DNA of 47,904 nt from WTJO01 sp965660165. GTDB lineage: Bacteria > Pseudomonadota > Alphaproteobacteria > Puniceispirillales > Puniceispirillaceae. This document shows positions 37,903 through 46,275 of the stretch, one piece after another. Each line of letters opens with the position of its first letter. Position 1 is the stretch's first letter. The stretch spans positions 1 to 47,904 of the forward strand of contig CBFHYU010000016.1 of assembly GCA_965660165.1 (NCBI GenBank). The letters are read 5' to 3'. The notes beneath the pieces are model-generated. The model did not search any database. It saw only the letters and a list, made by a program, of their open reading frames with translations, and was not told where the DNA came from. The position numbers were made by a program, and so were the translations under genes.

Positions 37903-38955
37903 CTATTTTAGCATGTCAGCTGTCAACTTTGGTAACGCTACCATAGCGTTTGCGTAAGCTGCACGCTCTTCTTCAGGCATTGGTACCATGCCAGAATCAG
38001 ATAGAATCTCGTCTTCACCCCAATGCTTTGTCCATTCCTTCATATATTCGGCCATGCCAGGAATAACAGACATATGCTCATGCTTTACATAGAACCATAA
38101 TGCGCGTGAGATAGCATAGTCACCATTTGCGATTAGCTCAAAGGTGGCTGGCGTGCCATCTACAACAGCGCTCTGCAATGTGTCACGGTTCTGGTCAAGA
38201 TATGAAAAGCCGAAAATGCCAAATGCATCTTTATCTTCCTGAAGCTTCTGAACGATCAGATTATCCTGCTCACCTGCTTCAACATACGCGCCATCTGTGC
38301 GCATTGCACGACATGTCTTTGCTTTTTTGCCAGCCGCCGCAAGCGCTGCTTTTGCCATAGCATCTTTGCCACAATAGGCCTTTTCATTGACCATCTCAGC
38401 AAATGACGCGCGGGTGCCAGATGTTGTTGGCGGGCCATATACACGGATCTCAATATCTGGATAGTTTGGATTGATTTCACTCCATTTTGTGAATGGGTTA
38501 GCAATCATCTCTTCGCAATTATAGTTTTGACGACCAGCTGCACAGGCAGGCACTTCTGCTGTCAGTGCCATTCCAAGATCTGCTTTTGAAATATCTAATG
38601 TTGCGCCTTCAAGCGAGTTCGCAACCGCAATGCCATCATATCCAACCTTGATTTCTGTCAATGTAACGCCATTTTTGTCACAATATTCAAGTTCAGCTGG
38701 CTTCATCCGTGATGAGGCATTTCCGATATCAATAAATTCAGTGCCGATTCCATCACACACCCCTTTTTTGCCAACAGATGAGCCACCTGATTCGACAACG
38801 GGTGTTTTGAAATTCGGGTTTTTACCCATTTCTTCGGCGATGATAGTTGCAAAGGGTAGTACAGTTGATGAGCCGGCCATACTAATCTGGTCACGTGCCT
38901 GAGCCGTGCCTGCCACAAGCATTCCAGCAAAAAGACAAAGAACAAGTTTTTTCAT
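37903..38955 (-). CDS. pstS: Periplasmic phosphate-binding protein PstS
   Basis: This 350-residue solute-binding protein captures phosphate for PstCAB. A Sec signal peptide (MKKLVLCLFAGMLVAGTAQA) leads into AGSSTVLPFA, the first phosphate-binding loop; further ligands lie in VGKKGVCDG and TTSGTRASFAE. I chose the ATG at 38955 (minus strand), which has GGAGAG upstream and starts the signal peptide, over one four codons earlier. It is first in the operon and lies behind a PHO box. Confidence 0.97.
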   Translation of the reverse strand: MKKLVLCLFAGMLVAGTAQARDQISMAGSSTVLPFATIIAEEMGKNPNFKTPVVESGGSSVGKKGVCDGIGTEFIDIGNASSRMKPAELEYCDKNGVTLTEIKVGYDGIAVANSLEGATLDISKADLGMALTAEVPACAAGRQNYNCEEMIANPFTKWSEINPNYPDIEIRVYGPPTTSGTRASFAEMVNEKAYCGKDAMAKAALAAAGKKAKTCRAMRTDGAYVEAGEQDNLIVQKLQEDKDAFGIFGFSYLDQNRDTLQSAVVDGTPATFELIANGDYAISRALWFYVKHEHMSVIPGMAEYMKEWTKHWGEDEILSDSGMVPMPEEERAAYANAMVALPKLTADMLK

Positions 38956-39012
38956 AATACTCTCCATAGGATTAACGTAGCAACAGCACTAAAATCCCTG
39001 AATTGCACTTAT

Positions 39013-39031
39013 ATGACAGATTTATGACAAA
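39013..39031 (-). promoter_or_regulatory. PHO box upstream of pstS
   Basis: On the minus strand the sequence TTTGTCATAAATCTGTCAT contains two direct repeats (TTTGTCAT and TCTGTCAT) whose starts are 11 bases apart. This matches the PhoB-binding consensus from enterics and alphaproteobacteria almost exactly. It lies 58 bases upstream of the pstS ATG, so the operon should be induced by phosphate starvation through PhoB, which is not in this window. Confidence 0.9.
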
Positions 39032-39069
39032 TATGTTACAACCAAGCAGGTAGCCAGCTTATCTGGCTG

Positions 39070-39531
39070 TTATGCGCCTGTAAAATCATGTTGGCGCCAT
39101 GCATCATATAGACAAATCGCAACCGCATTTGACAGATTTAGGCTTCGTGAGCCGCTTTGCATGGGCAGATATAGCTGGTTTTTGTTGCTGATTCTCTGTT
39201 TTATGGCATCAGGAAGCCCATGTTGCTCATTACCAAAAAGTAATGCATCCCTTGTGGCAATAGATGCCTGATCGAATCTGGTGCTACCGAATTTGGTGAC
39301 AGCCCACAGATTGCTAGGTCGTTCATGTTCAAGATAGCTATCTAAATCAGCCCATCTGGAAACAATCGCCATGTCATGATAATCAAGCCCCGCGCGTCGG
39401 CATGATTTCTCATCCAGATCAAACGCAAGAGGTTCGATCAGATGAAGCCTTGCTCCAGAATTTGCACATAGCCTGATGATATTACCCGTATTTGGCGGGA
39501 TTTGAGGCTGAAATAGAATAATGTCAAACAT
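39070..39531 (-). CDS. trmL: tRNA (cytidine(34)-2'-O)-methyltransferase TrmL
   Basis: This 153-residue SPOUT methyltransferase modifies the wobble base of tRNA-Leu isoacceptors. The trefoil-knot motifs are NTGNIIRLCANSGA, FGNEQHGLP and LPMQSGSRSLNLSNAVAI. The length is standard for this minimalist subfamily. It lies between pstS and the chimeric gene; 265 bases separate it from the latter, holding the CtrA-like box. Confidence 0.95.
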   Translation of the reverse strand: MFDIILFQPQIPPNTGNIIRLCANSGARLHLIEPLAFDLDEKSCRRAGLDYHDMAIVSRWADLDSYLEHERPSNLWAVTKFGSTRFDQASIATRDALLFGNEQHGLPDAIKQRISNKNQLYLPMQSGSRSLNLSNAVAICLYDAWRQHDFTGA

Positions 39532-39726
39532 CTAAGGGATACCTTTATCTGTTACCAGCCTAGCGGCAAAGCGAGCCTTATCCTGCCAGTGGTGATATGT
39601 GGATATCAATAGCGAATATCGCCCTCACCCATAGCTATTCTGCCTCACACGCCTAGCGCTATGAGATGTAACTCTGGCTATGCTCGCATTAACTTTTTTA
39701 AAATAGGGTAAATTATCTGTGTCTCA

Positions 39727-39742
39727 TTAACCATTTATTAAC
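39727..39742 (+). promoter_or_regulatory. CtrA-like binding site
   Basis: TTAA-CCATTTA-TTAAC matches the full CtrA consensus TTAA-N7-TTAAC. It lies 55 bases upstream of the chimeric gene's ATG, where a -35 element would be expected. The site is AT-rich and a chance match is possible. No other regulator motif is seen in the 39532-39796 gap. Confidence 0.5.
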
Positions 39743-39796
39743 TTATTTGCTTGTACAGTAGCGTTTCACATTTGCCAGTAGGTTAGGAGTCATGGC

Positions 39797-40699
39797 ATGA
39801 AAACGCTTACTTACGGAAACGCACATATTTGTTTTGCGACAGCTATGTTGGTTTCAATGATGGTGCCGCAAATTGCGCTATCTCAATCATCAGATACTAT
39901 CACTGTCACGGATGATGCCCACAGAATAACTGCCGACATAGTGTCTGAAAGCGGGGATATTGGCTCAATTGTCAGAGATGCGGTAACAAAGCATCCCAGA
40001 ATCATGACAGCAAATACGCTGGTATGTCAGGCACGATATGCGCTTGACCTTGCAAAGGCAGGTAACAGCATGGTGATTACTGGCTCGCTTGAGGGAAATA
40101 GCAAGCTTATCAGCAATGTGCCTAAGACTGGCGCCTCAGAGGTAAGAGGGCGTTCTTTCAATTCAGATTATAATAATGCGGTAGACCTAAAGTTGCGACT
40201 TGGTAAGACCCTGTGGGATGCAGATAGAACCCGTTATACTATTGGTTCCAGCAATTATCGCTATCAGGCAGAACAGATGCGAAGCGTCAATCAGACCTCT
40301 GAGATGTTGCTATCATTGCTGACCATGCTGGTTGAAATTGTGCCTGCGCAATCTGATATGCTGGTACGGGCAAAATTACTGCCTCAGGATATCGTAGATG
40401 TATCAGTAGGGCAGACGGTAAGGGTAAGCCTGTCTGCTTATGATGTAAGCCGCTATGGCTCATTAGAAGGGGTGGTCAAAAATATCGCAACTAACACAAC
40501 CCAAGAAGACCAACAACCGCCCTATTATGAAACCTTTATTTCTATTGATAATCCTGTGTTTGAAATTTCTCAGGTGCGGCCAGAGGTGATTCCAGGTATG
40601 CAGGTAACAGTAGATATTATTGGCGGCAAGCGTACTGTGCTTGATTATATTCTGAGCCCGATAAAACGTGCGTCAAAAGTGGCATTCCGCGAAATCTAA
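39797..40699 (+). CDS. TolC-HlyD chimeric protein (type I secretion remnant)
   Basis: This 300-residue protein joins parts of two families. Residues 1-30 are a signal peptide ending IALSQ. Residues ~55-172 read like the N-terminal half of an outer-membrane TolC channel (IVRDAVTKHPRIMTANTLVC, then LKLRLGKTLWDADRTRY). From ~177 on, VEIVPAQSDMLVRAKLLP, GQTVRVSLSAYDVSRYGSLE and IPGMQVTVDIIGGKRTVLDY are the C-terminal part of an HlyD-type membrane fusion protein. The frame is intact and AGGAG precedes the ATG by seven bases. I infer a deletion that removed the rest of TolC, the ABC exporter and the HlyD N-terminus. Whether the product works is unknown. Confidence 0.8.
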   Translation: MKTLTYGNAHICFATAMLVSMMVPQIALSQSSDTITVTDDAHRITADIVSESGDIGSIVRDAVTKHPRIMTANTLVCQARYALDLAKAGNSMVITGSLEGNSKLISNVPKTGASEVRGRSFNSDYNNAVDLKLRLGKTLWDADRTRYTIGSSNYRYQAEQMRSVNQTSEMLLSLLTMLVEIVPAQSDMLVRAKLLPQDIVDVSVGQTVRVSLSAYDVSRYGSLEGVVKNIATNTTQEDQQPPYYETFISIDNPVFEISQVRPEVIPGMQVTVDIIGGKRTVLDYILSPIKRASKVAFREI

Positions 40700-40785
40700 T
40701 CCTTTCATAATCTGGCAGAAATAGGGTAATGTTCGAGGCATGGGTGGTATGCCAGCCATGCCATCGATAAGAGGTGAAGGTGCCA

Positions 40786-41472
40786 ATGATGAGATATCAC
40801 GCTGATACAGCAATCATTGTCGGTGGTAGTGATGTCGATTATAATCAGCTACGCTATTGGTCAGCTAGCCTAAAGGCTGAGATTTTTGCTGCAGATAGTG
40901 GCCTTCAGCATTGTATCAATGCCGGCCTAGCCTGCCGTGCGGTATTTGGGGATATGGATTCGGTATCACCTGAATTACAAGACCAGCTTGCAGGCAAGAC
41001 AGCATGGCATCAGATTTCTGAGCAGGATACAACTGATCTTGAAAAATTGCTGATGCATCTTGATGCGCCGCAAATTCTTGGCTTTGGCTTTATGGGCGGC
41101 AGGTTTGATCATGCACTTCAGGCGCTTAGCGTAATGGCGCGGTATCAAGATAGGCATATTGTGATGGTTGGTGCAGAAGATTGTATGATGGTTTGCGAAC
41201 GCAATCTTGTTATGCAGACCACACCAGAATGCCGCCTGTCTATCTGGCCATTAGCTGAGATATCACAGCTATCATCAACAGGGTTGGTATGGCCACTAGA
41301 TGGGCTTACGCTTGCCCCAACAGCCCAGACTGCTACCTCAAACAGAACCTCTGGCTCACGGCTAACTATCTCTATGCCAGACGGGCAGACAGCGCCTTAT
41401 GCGGTGATTATGCCAGTTGAGAGGATAGCTGATATGCTGGATGCATCACTATGTATCGCACAAGAAAAATAA
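40786..41472 (+). CDS. Thiamine pyrophosphokinase
   Basis: This 228-residue enzyme makes thiamine diphosphate from thiamine and ATP. FAADSGLQHC, VFGDMDSVSP, QDTTDLEKLL and GFMGGRFDHALQ are the conserved active-site segments. A GTG at 40774 is also in frame, but AAGG at 40777-40780 is well placed for the ATG at 40786. It would supply cofactor to the ThDP-dependent enzyme at 25.5-27.2 kb, among others. It converges with the acyltransferase, with five bases between. Confidence 0.92.
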   Translation: MMRYHADTAIIVGGSDVDYNQLRYWSASLKAEIFAADSGLQHCINAGLACRAVFGDMDSVSPELQDQLAGKTAWHQISEQDTTDLEKLLMHLDAPQILGFGFMGGRFDHALQALSVMARYQDRHIVMVGAEDCMMVCERNLVMQTTPECRLSIWPLAEISQLSSTGLVWPLDGLTLAPTAQTATSNRTSGSRLTISMPDGQTAPYAVIMPVERIADMLDASLCIAQEK

Positions 41473-41477
41473 TAGCC

Positions 41478-42311
41478 TTATTCAGTGCCATAGGTTCTTC
41501 GGCGCAGAAACTCTATTATTTCTTGACGATTAGTAAGGCCTGATAGCTCGTGGCTTTTGATAGGCCGCCTCATGGTGATATTTACTTCGCCATTCATCTG
41601 TTTACAGATTTCGCGGAACATAAGCGAATAGCCAAGCGTTACGCTCATCCGCCGCGCCATCTGGTATAACACCGAATTGCGACCATCAAAAAAGAATGGC
41701 AGGACAGTTGTATCTTCCTGTTGGGCAAGTTTGGCAGCAAAGGTTTTCCATTCAACATCAAAGGCAGGGCCAATAAAATTTGGCGCAAGTGAAATGCCCC
41801 CTGCTGGGAAAATAATCACAGCACCACCTGCCTTCAAGAACTTCTGAGCTTCGGTGCGTGTGTTCAAATTTGTTCTCAGGGCTGTTTCGGTTTCTGCAAA
41901 ATCAATCGGCAGAATTTTATCCATAACAGCAGGCGCCTGCCGTAATACCTGATGGGTGATAATCCGATAATCCTGCCTGATTTTTGATACCATCGAGCAT
42001 AGAACCAGCCCATCAATCACGCCAAAAGGATGGTTGGCAATCACCAGCAGACGCCCTGTCTTTGGTATTTGTGCGCCTGCTTCATTGTGAAGATTATAAG
42101 AAATATTGAGACGCGCCAGCGCATCTGTCCAGAACAGATCTGATGGGCGGTTATCATCAACATAGTCAAAATAGATTTTTTTGATTTTAGGCTGGCCAGT
42201 TACCTTTTCCATCGCGCGGATAAAGCCACTCGCTACAGGCCCCATTTCGCCATTCGCAAATGAAAAAATAGGATGGTCAATCTGATTTGTGGGGTTGGCG
42301 AGTACGGGCAT
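41478..42311 (-). CDS. Lysophospholipid acyltransferase family protein (OlsA/hemolysin-like)
   Basis: This 277-residue enzyme has the acyltransferase motif NHPFGVIDG (residues ~91-99; histidine and aspartate of the catalytic pair) and FPAGGISLAP for glycerol-phosphate binding. The HPFG form and the VLPFFFDGRNS segment are typical of the hemolysin-like/ornithine-lipid O-acyltransferase group rather than PlsC. Ornithine lipids are common in marine alphaproteobacteria under phosphate limitation, but no olsB gene is seen here, so the substrate is uncertain. Confidence 0.82.
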   Translation of the reverse strand: MPVLANPTNQIDHPIFSFANGEMGPVASGFIRAMEKVTGQPKIKKIYFDYVDDNRPSDLFWTDALARLNISYNLHNEAGAQIPKTGRLLVIANHPFGVIDGLVLCSMVSKIRQDYRIITHQVLRQAPAVMDKILPIDFAETETALRTNLNTRTEAQKFLKAGGAVIIFPAGGISLAPNFIGPAFDVEWKTFAAKLAQQEDTTVLPFFFDGRNSVLYQMARRMSVTLGYSLMFREICKQMNGEVNITMRRPIKSHELSGLTNRQEIIEFLRRRTYGTE

Positions 42312-42425
42312 ATCTAATTATGGTCTGCCTTGCAAATAAACATAACTTCTAAGCAATATTATCATAGATTGATACCTTCTAGAAGTTACAATTTTTTGTC
42401 ACCTGCGCGCATGATAGCCGGTTTG

Positions 42426-43721
42426 TTACAATGTGGTTGTCGCTAGCATCCAGATAATACCAAGAATTGTTATCAGCCAGCATCCGCCGCTTACCTCATC
42501 TATCCGCCCAGCTGCTATTCTGACAGCCACATAGGTTATAAAGCCAAGACTGATACCAGCGGCAATCGAAAAGCTAAGTGGCATAATAAATAATGTCACT
42601 AAAACAGCCAAACCAGATGCAGGGTCTGCCCAGTCTACCTTTTTCAAAGGCGCCAGAAAGCCAACCGCAACATAGATCAATGCAGGGGCAGTTGCAAAGC
42701 TAGGTATAGACTGGAATAAGGGCGAGAAAAACAAGCAGACAATGAATAATATCGCAACAACTACCGCCGTAAAGCCAGTGCGCCCACCTGCTTTTAGCCC
42801 TGCTGCGCTTTCAAGATAGGTTGTCATAGTAGAGGTGCCAAACAGGCTGCCAAAAATGCTGGCAGATGTATCTGCAAGCACAGCTCTATCCAGATTTTCA
42901 ATCGAGCCATCTGGCTTTCGTTTGCCTGCTGGCTCTGCGATTGCGGTAAGCGTGCCTGTGGTATCGAAAAAATCCACAAAGAACATCACAAACACAACAG
43001 ATAGAAAAGCAGGGGTAGCAAGTGCTGAAAAATCTAACGAAAAGGCAATATTTGAAGCAGGTGGCGCAGATACTACCCCATCAAATTCAGCTAGCCCCAT
43101 CGCCCAGCCAATGATGGAGATAAGCAAAATACCGATAAGAATACTGCCCTTAACATTGCGCGCATCAAGCCCTGCCATCACAATCAGCCCTGCTAGCGAT
43201 AACAGTAATTCAGGCTGTGACAGGTTGCCAAGACTGACCAGCGTATCAGGATTATCAACAATAATCCCTGCTGAGGTCAGGCCAATCATCGCTAAAAACA
43301 GCCCTATGCCAGAGGTGATCGCGATTTGCATCTGCTCTGGAATAGATAAGATCAGCCAGCTTCTTATTTTGGTTAAAGAAAATATGAAAAACGCAACAGA
43401 TGACACAAACACTGCCGCAAGCGCCTGTTCTGCAGATAACTCATATCCCAGCACGACCACATAGGCAAAATAGGCATTCAACCCCATGCCAGGGGCAACT
43501 GCCACTGGCCATTTTGCGTAAATCCCCATAATCAGACAGCCTAGCGCAGTGGCAAAAATGGTAGCGATAAAGGCTGAGCCAAAATCAATGCCTGCATCAG
43601 ATAGAATGCCCGGATTTACAGCGATGATAAAGCTCATAGTCAGGAAGGTGCTAAGACCCGCAACTACTTCCTGCCAGAATGATGTTTGATGGTGATTAAA
43701 TGCAAAAAACCGCGCCAACAT
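42426..43721 (-). CDS. NCS2/AzgA-type purine permease
   Basis: This 431-residue transporter imports purine bases (guanine, hypoxanthine or adenine) with protons. About 12-14 hydrophobic segments are present. Family motifs include APGMGLNAYFAYVVV near residue 75, FVDFFDTTGTLTAIAEPAG, and FGTSTMTTYLESAAGLKAGG, which identify the AzgA branch. The leader contains an inverted repeat but I could not fit it to the purine riboswitch. The gene diverges from bioY. Confidence 0.93.
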   Translation of the reverse strand: MLARFFAFNHHQTSFWQEVVAGLSTFLTMSFIIAVNPGILSDAGIDFGSAFIATIFATALGCLIMGIYAKWPVAVAPGMGLNAYFAYVVVLGYELSAEQALAAVFVSSVAFFIFSLTKIRSWLILSIPEQMQIAITSGIGLFLAMIGLTSAGIIVDNPDTLVSLGNLSQPELLLSLAGLIVMAGLDARNVKGSILIGILLISIIGWAMGLAEFDGVVSAPPASNIAFSLDFSALATPAFLSVVFVMFFVDFFDTTGTLTAIAEPAGKRKPDGSIENLDRAVLADTSASIFGSLFGTSTMTTYLESAAGLKAGGRTGFTAVVVAILFIVCLFFSPLFQSIPSFATAPALIYVAVGFLAPLKKVDWADPASGLAVLVTLFIMPLSFSIAAGISLGFITYVAVRIAAGRIDEVSGGCWLITILGIIWMLATTTL

Positions 43722-43749
43722 TGGTTTGCCCTAAAAATTATAAGATTAA

Positions 43750-43796
43750 CTGGCAAGGCTTGTAGCCGATTTTACCAATTTAAGATAGCCTGCCAG
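43750..43796. repeat. Inverted repeat in the purine permease/bioY divergent region
   Basis: CTGGCA-A-GGCT pairs with AGCC-TGCCAG across a 26-base loop, giving a 10-bp stem with one bulged base. It lies 29 bases upstream of the permease ATG, inside its probable leader. The conserved core of the purine riboswitch was not found. It may be a hairpin regulating the permease, or nothing. Confidence 0.3.
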
Positions 43797-43939
43797 CCAA
43801 ACTATTTTACGCAAAGTAAGGCAATAAAAATCTGTGGCTGGCTGAAAATACTGGCATTTGAGACCATTACAGGATAAAAACACAGAATACAGACAGAATT
43901 TCCGCCCCGATAACGGGTGCTAGCAAAGGATATATCATT

Positions 43940-44530
43940 ATGAGCGCATTATCTTTTTCACCATCAAAGCCATTTTGTCATGTTGCATTTGGTGATGACA
44001 GCCAGCTTCGCAGAATGACCCAGATTATAATGGTTGTGGCAGGTATTGCGGCACTTAGCCTATCTGCACATATCAAAATTCCATTCTATCCTGTGCCTGT
44101 GACAATGCAGACTCTTATTGTGCTGATGATTGGCATGTCTTATGGCGCGCGTCTTGGCGGGGTGACTATTCTTGGCTATTTGGCAGCTGGTGCGGCAGGT
44201 GCGCCTGTGTTCGCTGGCGGCGCTGGTTTGGCATATATGATGGGCACAACAGGCGGATATTTGGTTGGGTTTTTCATTTCTGCTATGATTATGGGATTGC
44301 TTGCCGAACGTGGCTGGGGGCGCAACTGGATGACAACTTCACTTGCAATGGTGATTGGTTCAGCCCTTATCTATCTATGTGGGGCAAGCTGGCTTTCAAG
44401 CTTTATCGGACTTGAAAAAGCAATTATTGCTGGCGTATTGCCCTTCATTTATGGCGATGTGCTGAAGCTTGTGATTGCGGCGGCGGCGTTGCCAATGGCA
44501 TGGTCACTGCTTGGGCGCCGTGATAGCTAG
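43940..44530 (+). CDS. bioY: Biotin transporter BioY
   Basis: This 196-residue membrane protein is the biotin-binding S component of the ECF family. IPFYPVPVTMQTLIVLMIG and YLAAGAAGAPVFAGG are the BioY signatures, and GTTGGYLVGFF follows. No BioM or BioN energising subunits are nearby, so it may act alone, as shown for some solitary BioY proteins, or use subunits encoded elsewhere. AAAGGA precedes the ATG. It converges with the AEC transporter. Confidence 0.95.
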   Translation: MSALSFSPSKPFCHVAFGDDSQLRRMTQIIMVVAGIAALSLSAHIKIPFYPVPVTMQTLIVLMIGMSYGARLGGVTILGYLAAGAAGAPVFAGGAGLAYMMGTTGGYLVGFFISAMIMGLLAERGWGRNWMTTSLAMVIGSALIYLCGASWLSSFIGLEKAIIAGVLPFIYGDVLKLVIAAAALPMAWSLLGRRDS

Positions 44531-44538
44531 TCCAGCTG

Positions 44539-45483
44539 TTAAATCCAAGTTACCAGCAAATATAAAATAGCAGGCACGGTAAGGCTGGCAATAATGGTTG
44601 TCAGCATTATCGTTGTTGCTGTTCTGCCCTGATAGATATTATAGAATTGTGATAGTGCAAAAACATTTGCCGCTATCGGCAGACAAGAAAATAAAATAGC
44701 AACCTGTATCCAAAGCGGGTCAATCGGAACCGCACTTGGCCAGCCTAAAAACAGACAGGCGATAATCGCGGGATGCACAATCAGCTTTAGAACGGTGATT
44801 GGCACAATTTCGTTCATGGTGGTGCGCACAGGCTGTCCTATCAAGGTGATGCCTAGCGCAAATAGCGCAGTAGGTGCTGCCGCACCAGAAAGCATCACAA
44901 GAAACCTGTCTGGCATGCCGCTTATCTTGAACCCCAAGGCAGAAAATGCAAAGCCTGCCAGTACAGACATAAGAAGCGGGTTTTTCAGCATGGATATGAT
45001 AGTCGCATATAAGGCTTGAGACAGGCGGCCTGATTTCGGATCATGCGATAGAATATTTGTCATCACCAGCAAAACAACTGTATCACAGACCAGTAGCATA
45101 GATACAGGAAGCGCTGCTTGTTCCCCAAAAGCAAGAATCGCAAGTGGCACCCCAATATAACCATAATTTGGATAGGCTGTATTAAGGCAAAACAGCCCAC
45201 GTTCTGGATTGGAAAGCGTCAGAAATAATCGCACAAACACCGCAGATATTACAAACATAGCCACCGTGCCTATTTCATATCGGATGATAAAGCCAATGTG
45301 AAATGCTGAGGTTACGTCTGCTGAGGTGATGGCTACAAACATAAAGGCAGGGAGGGCGACAAAAAAAGCAAAGCGTGCCAGCATCTGCCCATCATTATCA
45401 GAAAAATACCCTTTATGACGCGCCAGACTGCCAAGTAAAATGATGGCGAAAAACGGTATGGTCAGTGATAAAATATCGAGCAT
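44539..45483 (-). CDS. AEC-family transporter
   Basis: This 314-residue protein has about ten hydrophobic segments in two repeats of five, the fold of the auxin efflux carrier family. NTAYPNYGYIGVPLAILAFG and the near C-terminal FSCLPIAANVFALSQFYN are the conserved broken-helix motifs. Bacterial members carry carboxylates such as malate; the substrate here is unknown. It starts 164 bases from the small acidic protein gene on the same strand. Confidence 0.9.
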   Translation of the reverse strand: MLDILSLTIPFFAIILLGSLARHKGYFSDNDGQMLARFAFFVALPAFMFVAITSADVTSAFHIGFIIRYEIGTVAMFVISAVFVRLFLTLSNPERGLFCLNTAYPNYGYIGVPLAILAFGEQAALPVSMLLVCDTVVLLVMTNILSHDPKSGRLSQALYATIISMLKNPLLMSVLAGFAFSALGFKISGMPDRFLVMLSGAAAPTALFALGITLIGQPVRTTMNEIVPITVLKLIVHPAIIACLFLGWPSAVPIDPLWIQVAILFSCLPIAANVFALSQFYNIYQGRTATTIMLTTIIASLTVPAILYLLVTWI

Positions 45484-45584
45484 GTGATGATATTGAAGGT
45501 CTATGAAGCTGAAATCAGAAAAAGGTGATGATAGCTATAGCATATATAGCAGGCAAACTGGCCAACAGATTTTACCCTAAATGT

Positions 45585-45601
45585 TATTTGCTAGGCAAAT
45601 A
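45585..45601. promoter_or_regulatory. Perfect inverted repeat upstream of the AEC gene
   Basis: TATTTGC-TAG-GCAAATA is a perfect 7-bp inverted repeat in the 164-base gap between the acidic protein gene and the AEC transporter. It lies about 100 bases upstream of the AEC start. An operator is possible; no T-run follows, so a terminator is unlikely. Confidence 0.3.
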
Positions 45602-45647
45602 TCAACTTATCTGAAGACAGGCGCCAGCTACAAGCACCATGTATCTG

Positions 45648-45938
45648 TTAGTCAGCGTTATTGTCATTATTGGCTGATGCTTGATAGCCCATAGAGAAAT
45701 CTTCATATGTCTCGCCAAGCGCTTCTAGTGCGTCTGATGCATCAATAACTTCAGCCTCGCCACTCGCCTCTATTAGCGCAAGCAGTTTTTCTTCAGGAGA
45801 TTCGTCTGCTTCATGCAATATATTCACAGCCACAAGCGCCGCTATGGTGGATACCTCAAGTTCGGATTTCTTCTTGGGACGAGGGTGGAAGGGTATTACC
45901 AGACCTGCAAAACGATATTCATGCTCTGAAGATGACAT
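45648..45938 (-). CDS. Small acidic protein, function unknown
   Basis: This 96-residue protein starts at an ATG with AGGAG seven bases upstream; an earlier in-frame ATG has no such site. The first third is mixed and basic (FAGLVIPFHPRPKKKSE) and the rest is strongly acidic and alanine-rich (LLALIEASGEAEVIDASDAL), probably helical. It ends with the asparagine-rich tail SANNDNNAD. There is no signal peptide or membrane segment. I do not recognise a family. Confidence 0.6.
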   Translation of the reverse strand: MSSSEHEYRFAGLVIPFHPRPKKKSELEVSTIAALVAVNILHEADESPEEKLLALIEASGEAEVIDASDALEALGETYEDFSMGYQASANNDNNAD

Positions 45939-46275
45939 CACTGAACTCCTGTGTTTTGAAGAAGGATAAGGCACCTAGTGCCCGCTTATATACATGACAG
46001 ACACAGCAATGCCAGCCAGTGGATATAATAGATAGTAAATGGTGAGATGTTGGGGTAATGGTGAGCTTAGGCGAGACATAATCGCAACATCTATAATGTG
46101 TGCTTGGCCAATCAACTACCATACTAGATATAGTATATGCAAAAAATGTCAGATTCGTGAAGAAAATAATTATGTTTATCTTTAATGATGGCGGATTGAT
46201 GAAAAATAAGACCTTTTCAGCCTATCTCTCGTAACAATAGTAGCGTGTGATAATAGTGAACATAACGGAGTGATT
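45939..46275. other. Intergenic region with an inverted repeat, no assured gene
   Basis: This 337-base AT-rich gap lies between two divergent genes, so it should hold both promoters. ATACTA-GATA-TAGTAT at 46121-46136 is a perfect 6-bp inverted repeat and a candidate operator. A 20-codon frame at 46172-46234 (MFIFNDGG start) has no clear ribosome binding site and is not called. Confidence 0.5.

Noticed and set aside
42835..43464. 209-codon plus-strand frame inside the purine permease
   Set aside because: Composition is an antisense image of membrane helices; the permease motifs on the minus strand are unmistakable.
43722..43939. Purine riboswitch before the permease, or TPP-type element before bioY
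   Set aside because: The conserved junction and loop bases of these riboswitches could not be placed; only a simple hairpin is visible.
46172..46234. 20-codon frame in the gap before the photolyase-like gene
   Set aside because: No clear ribosome binding site and no way to judge conservation.
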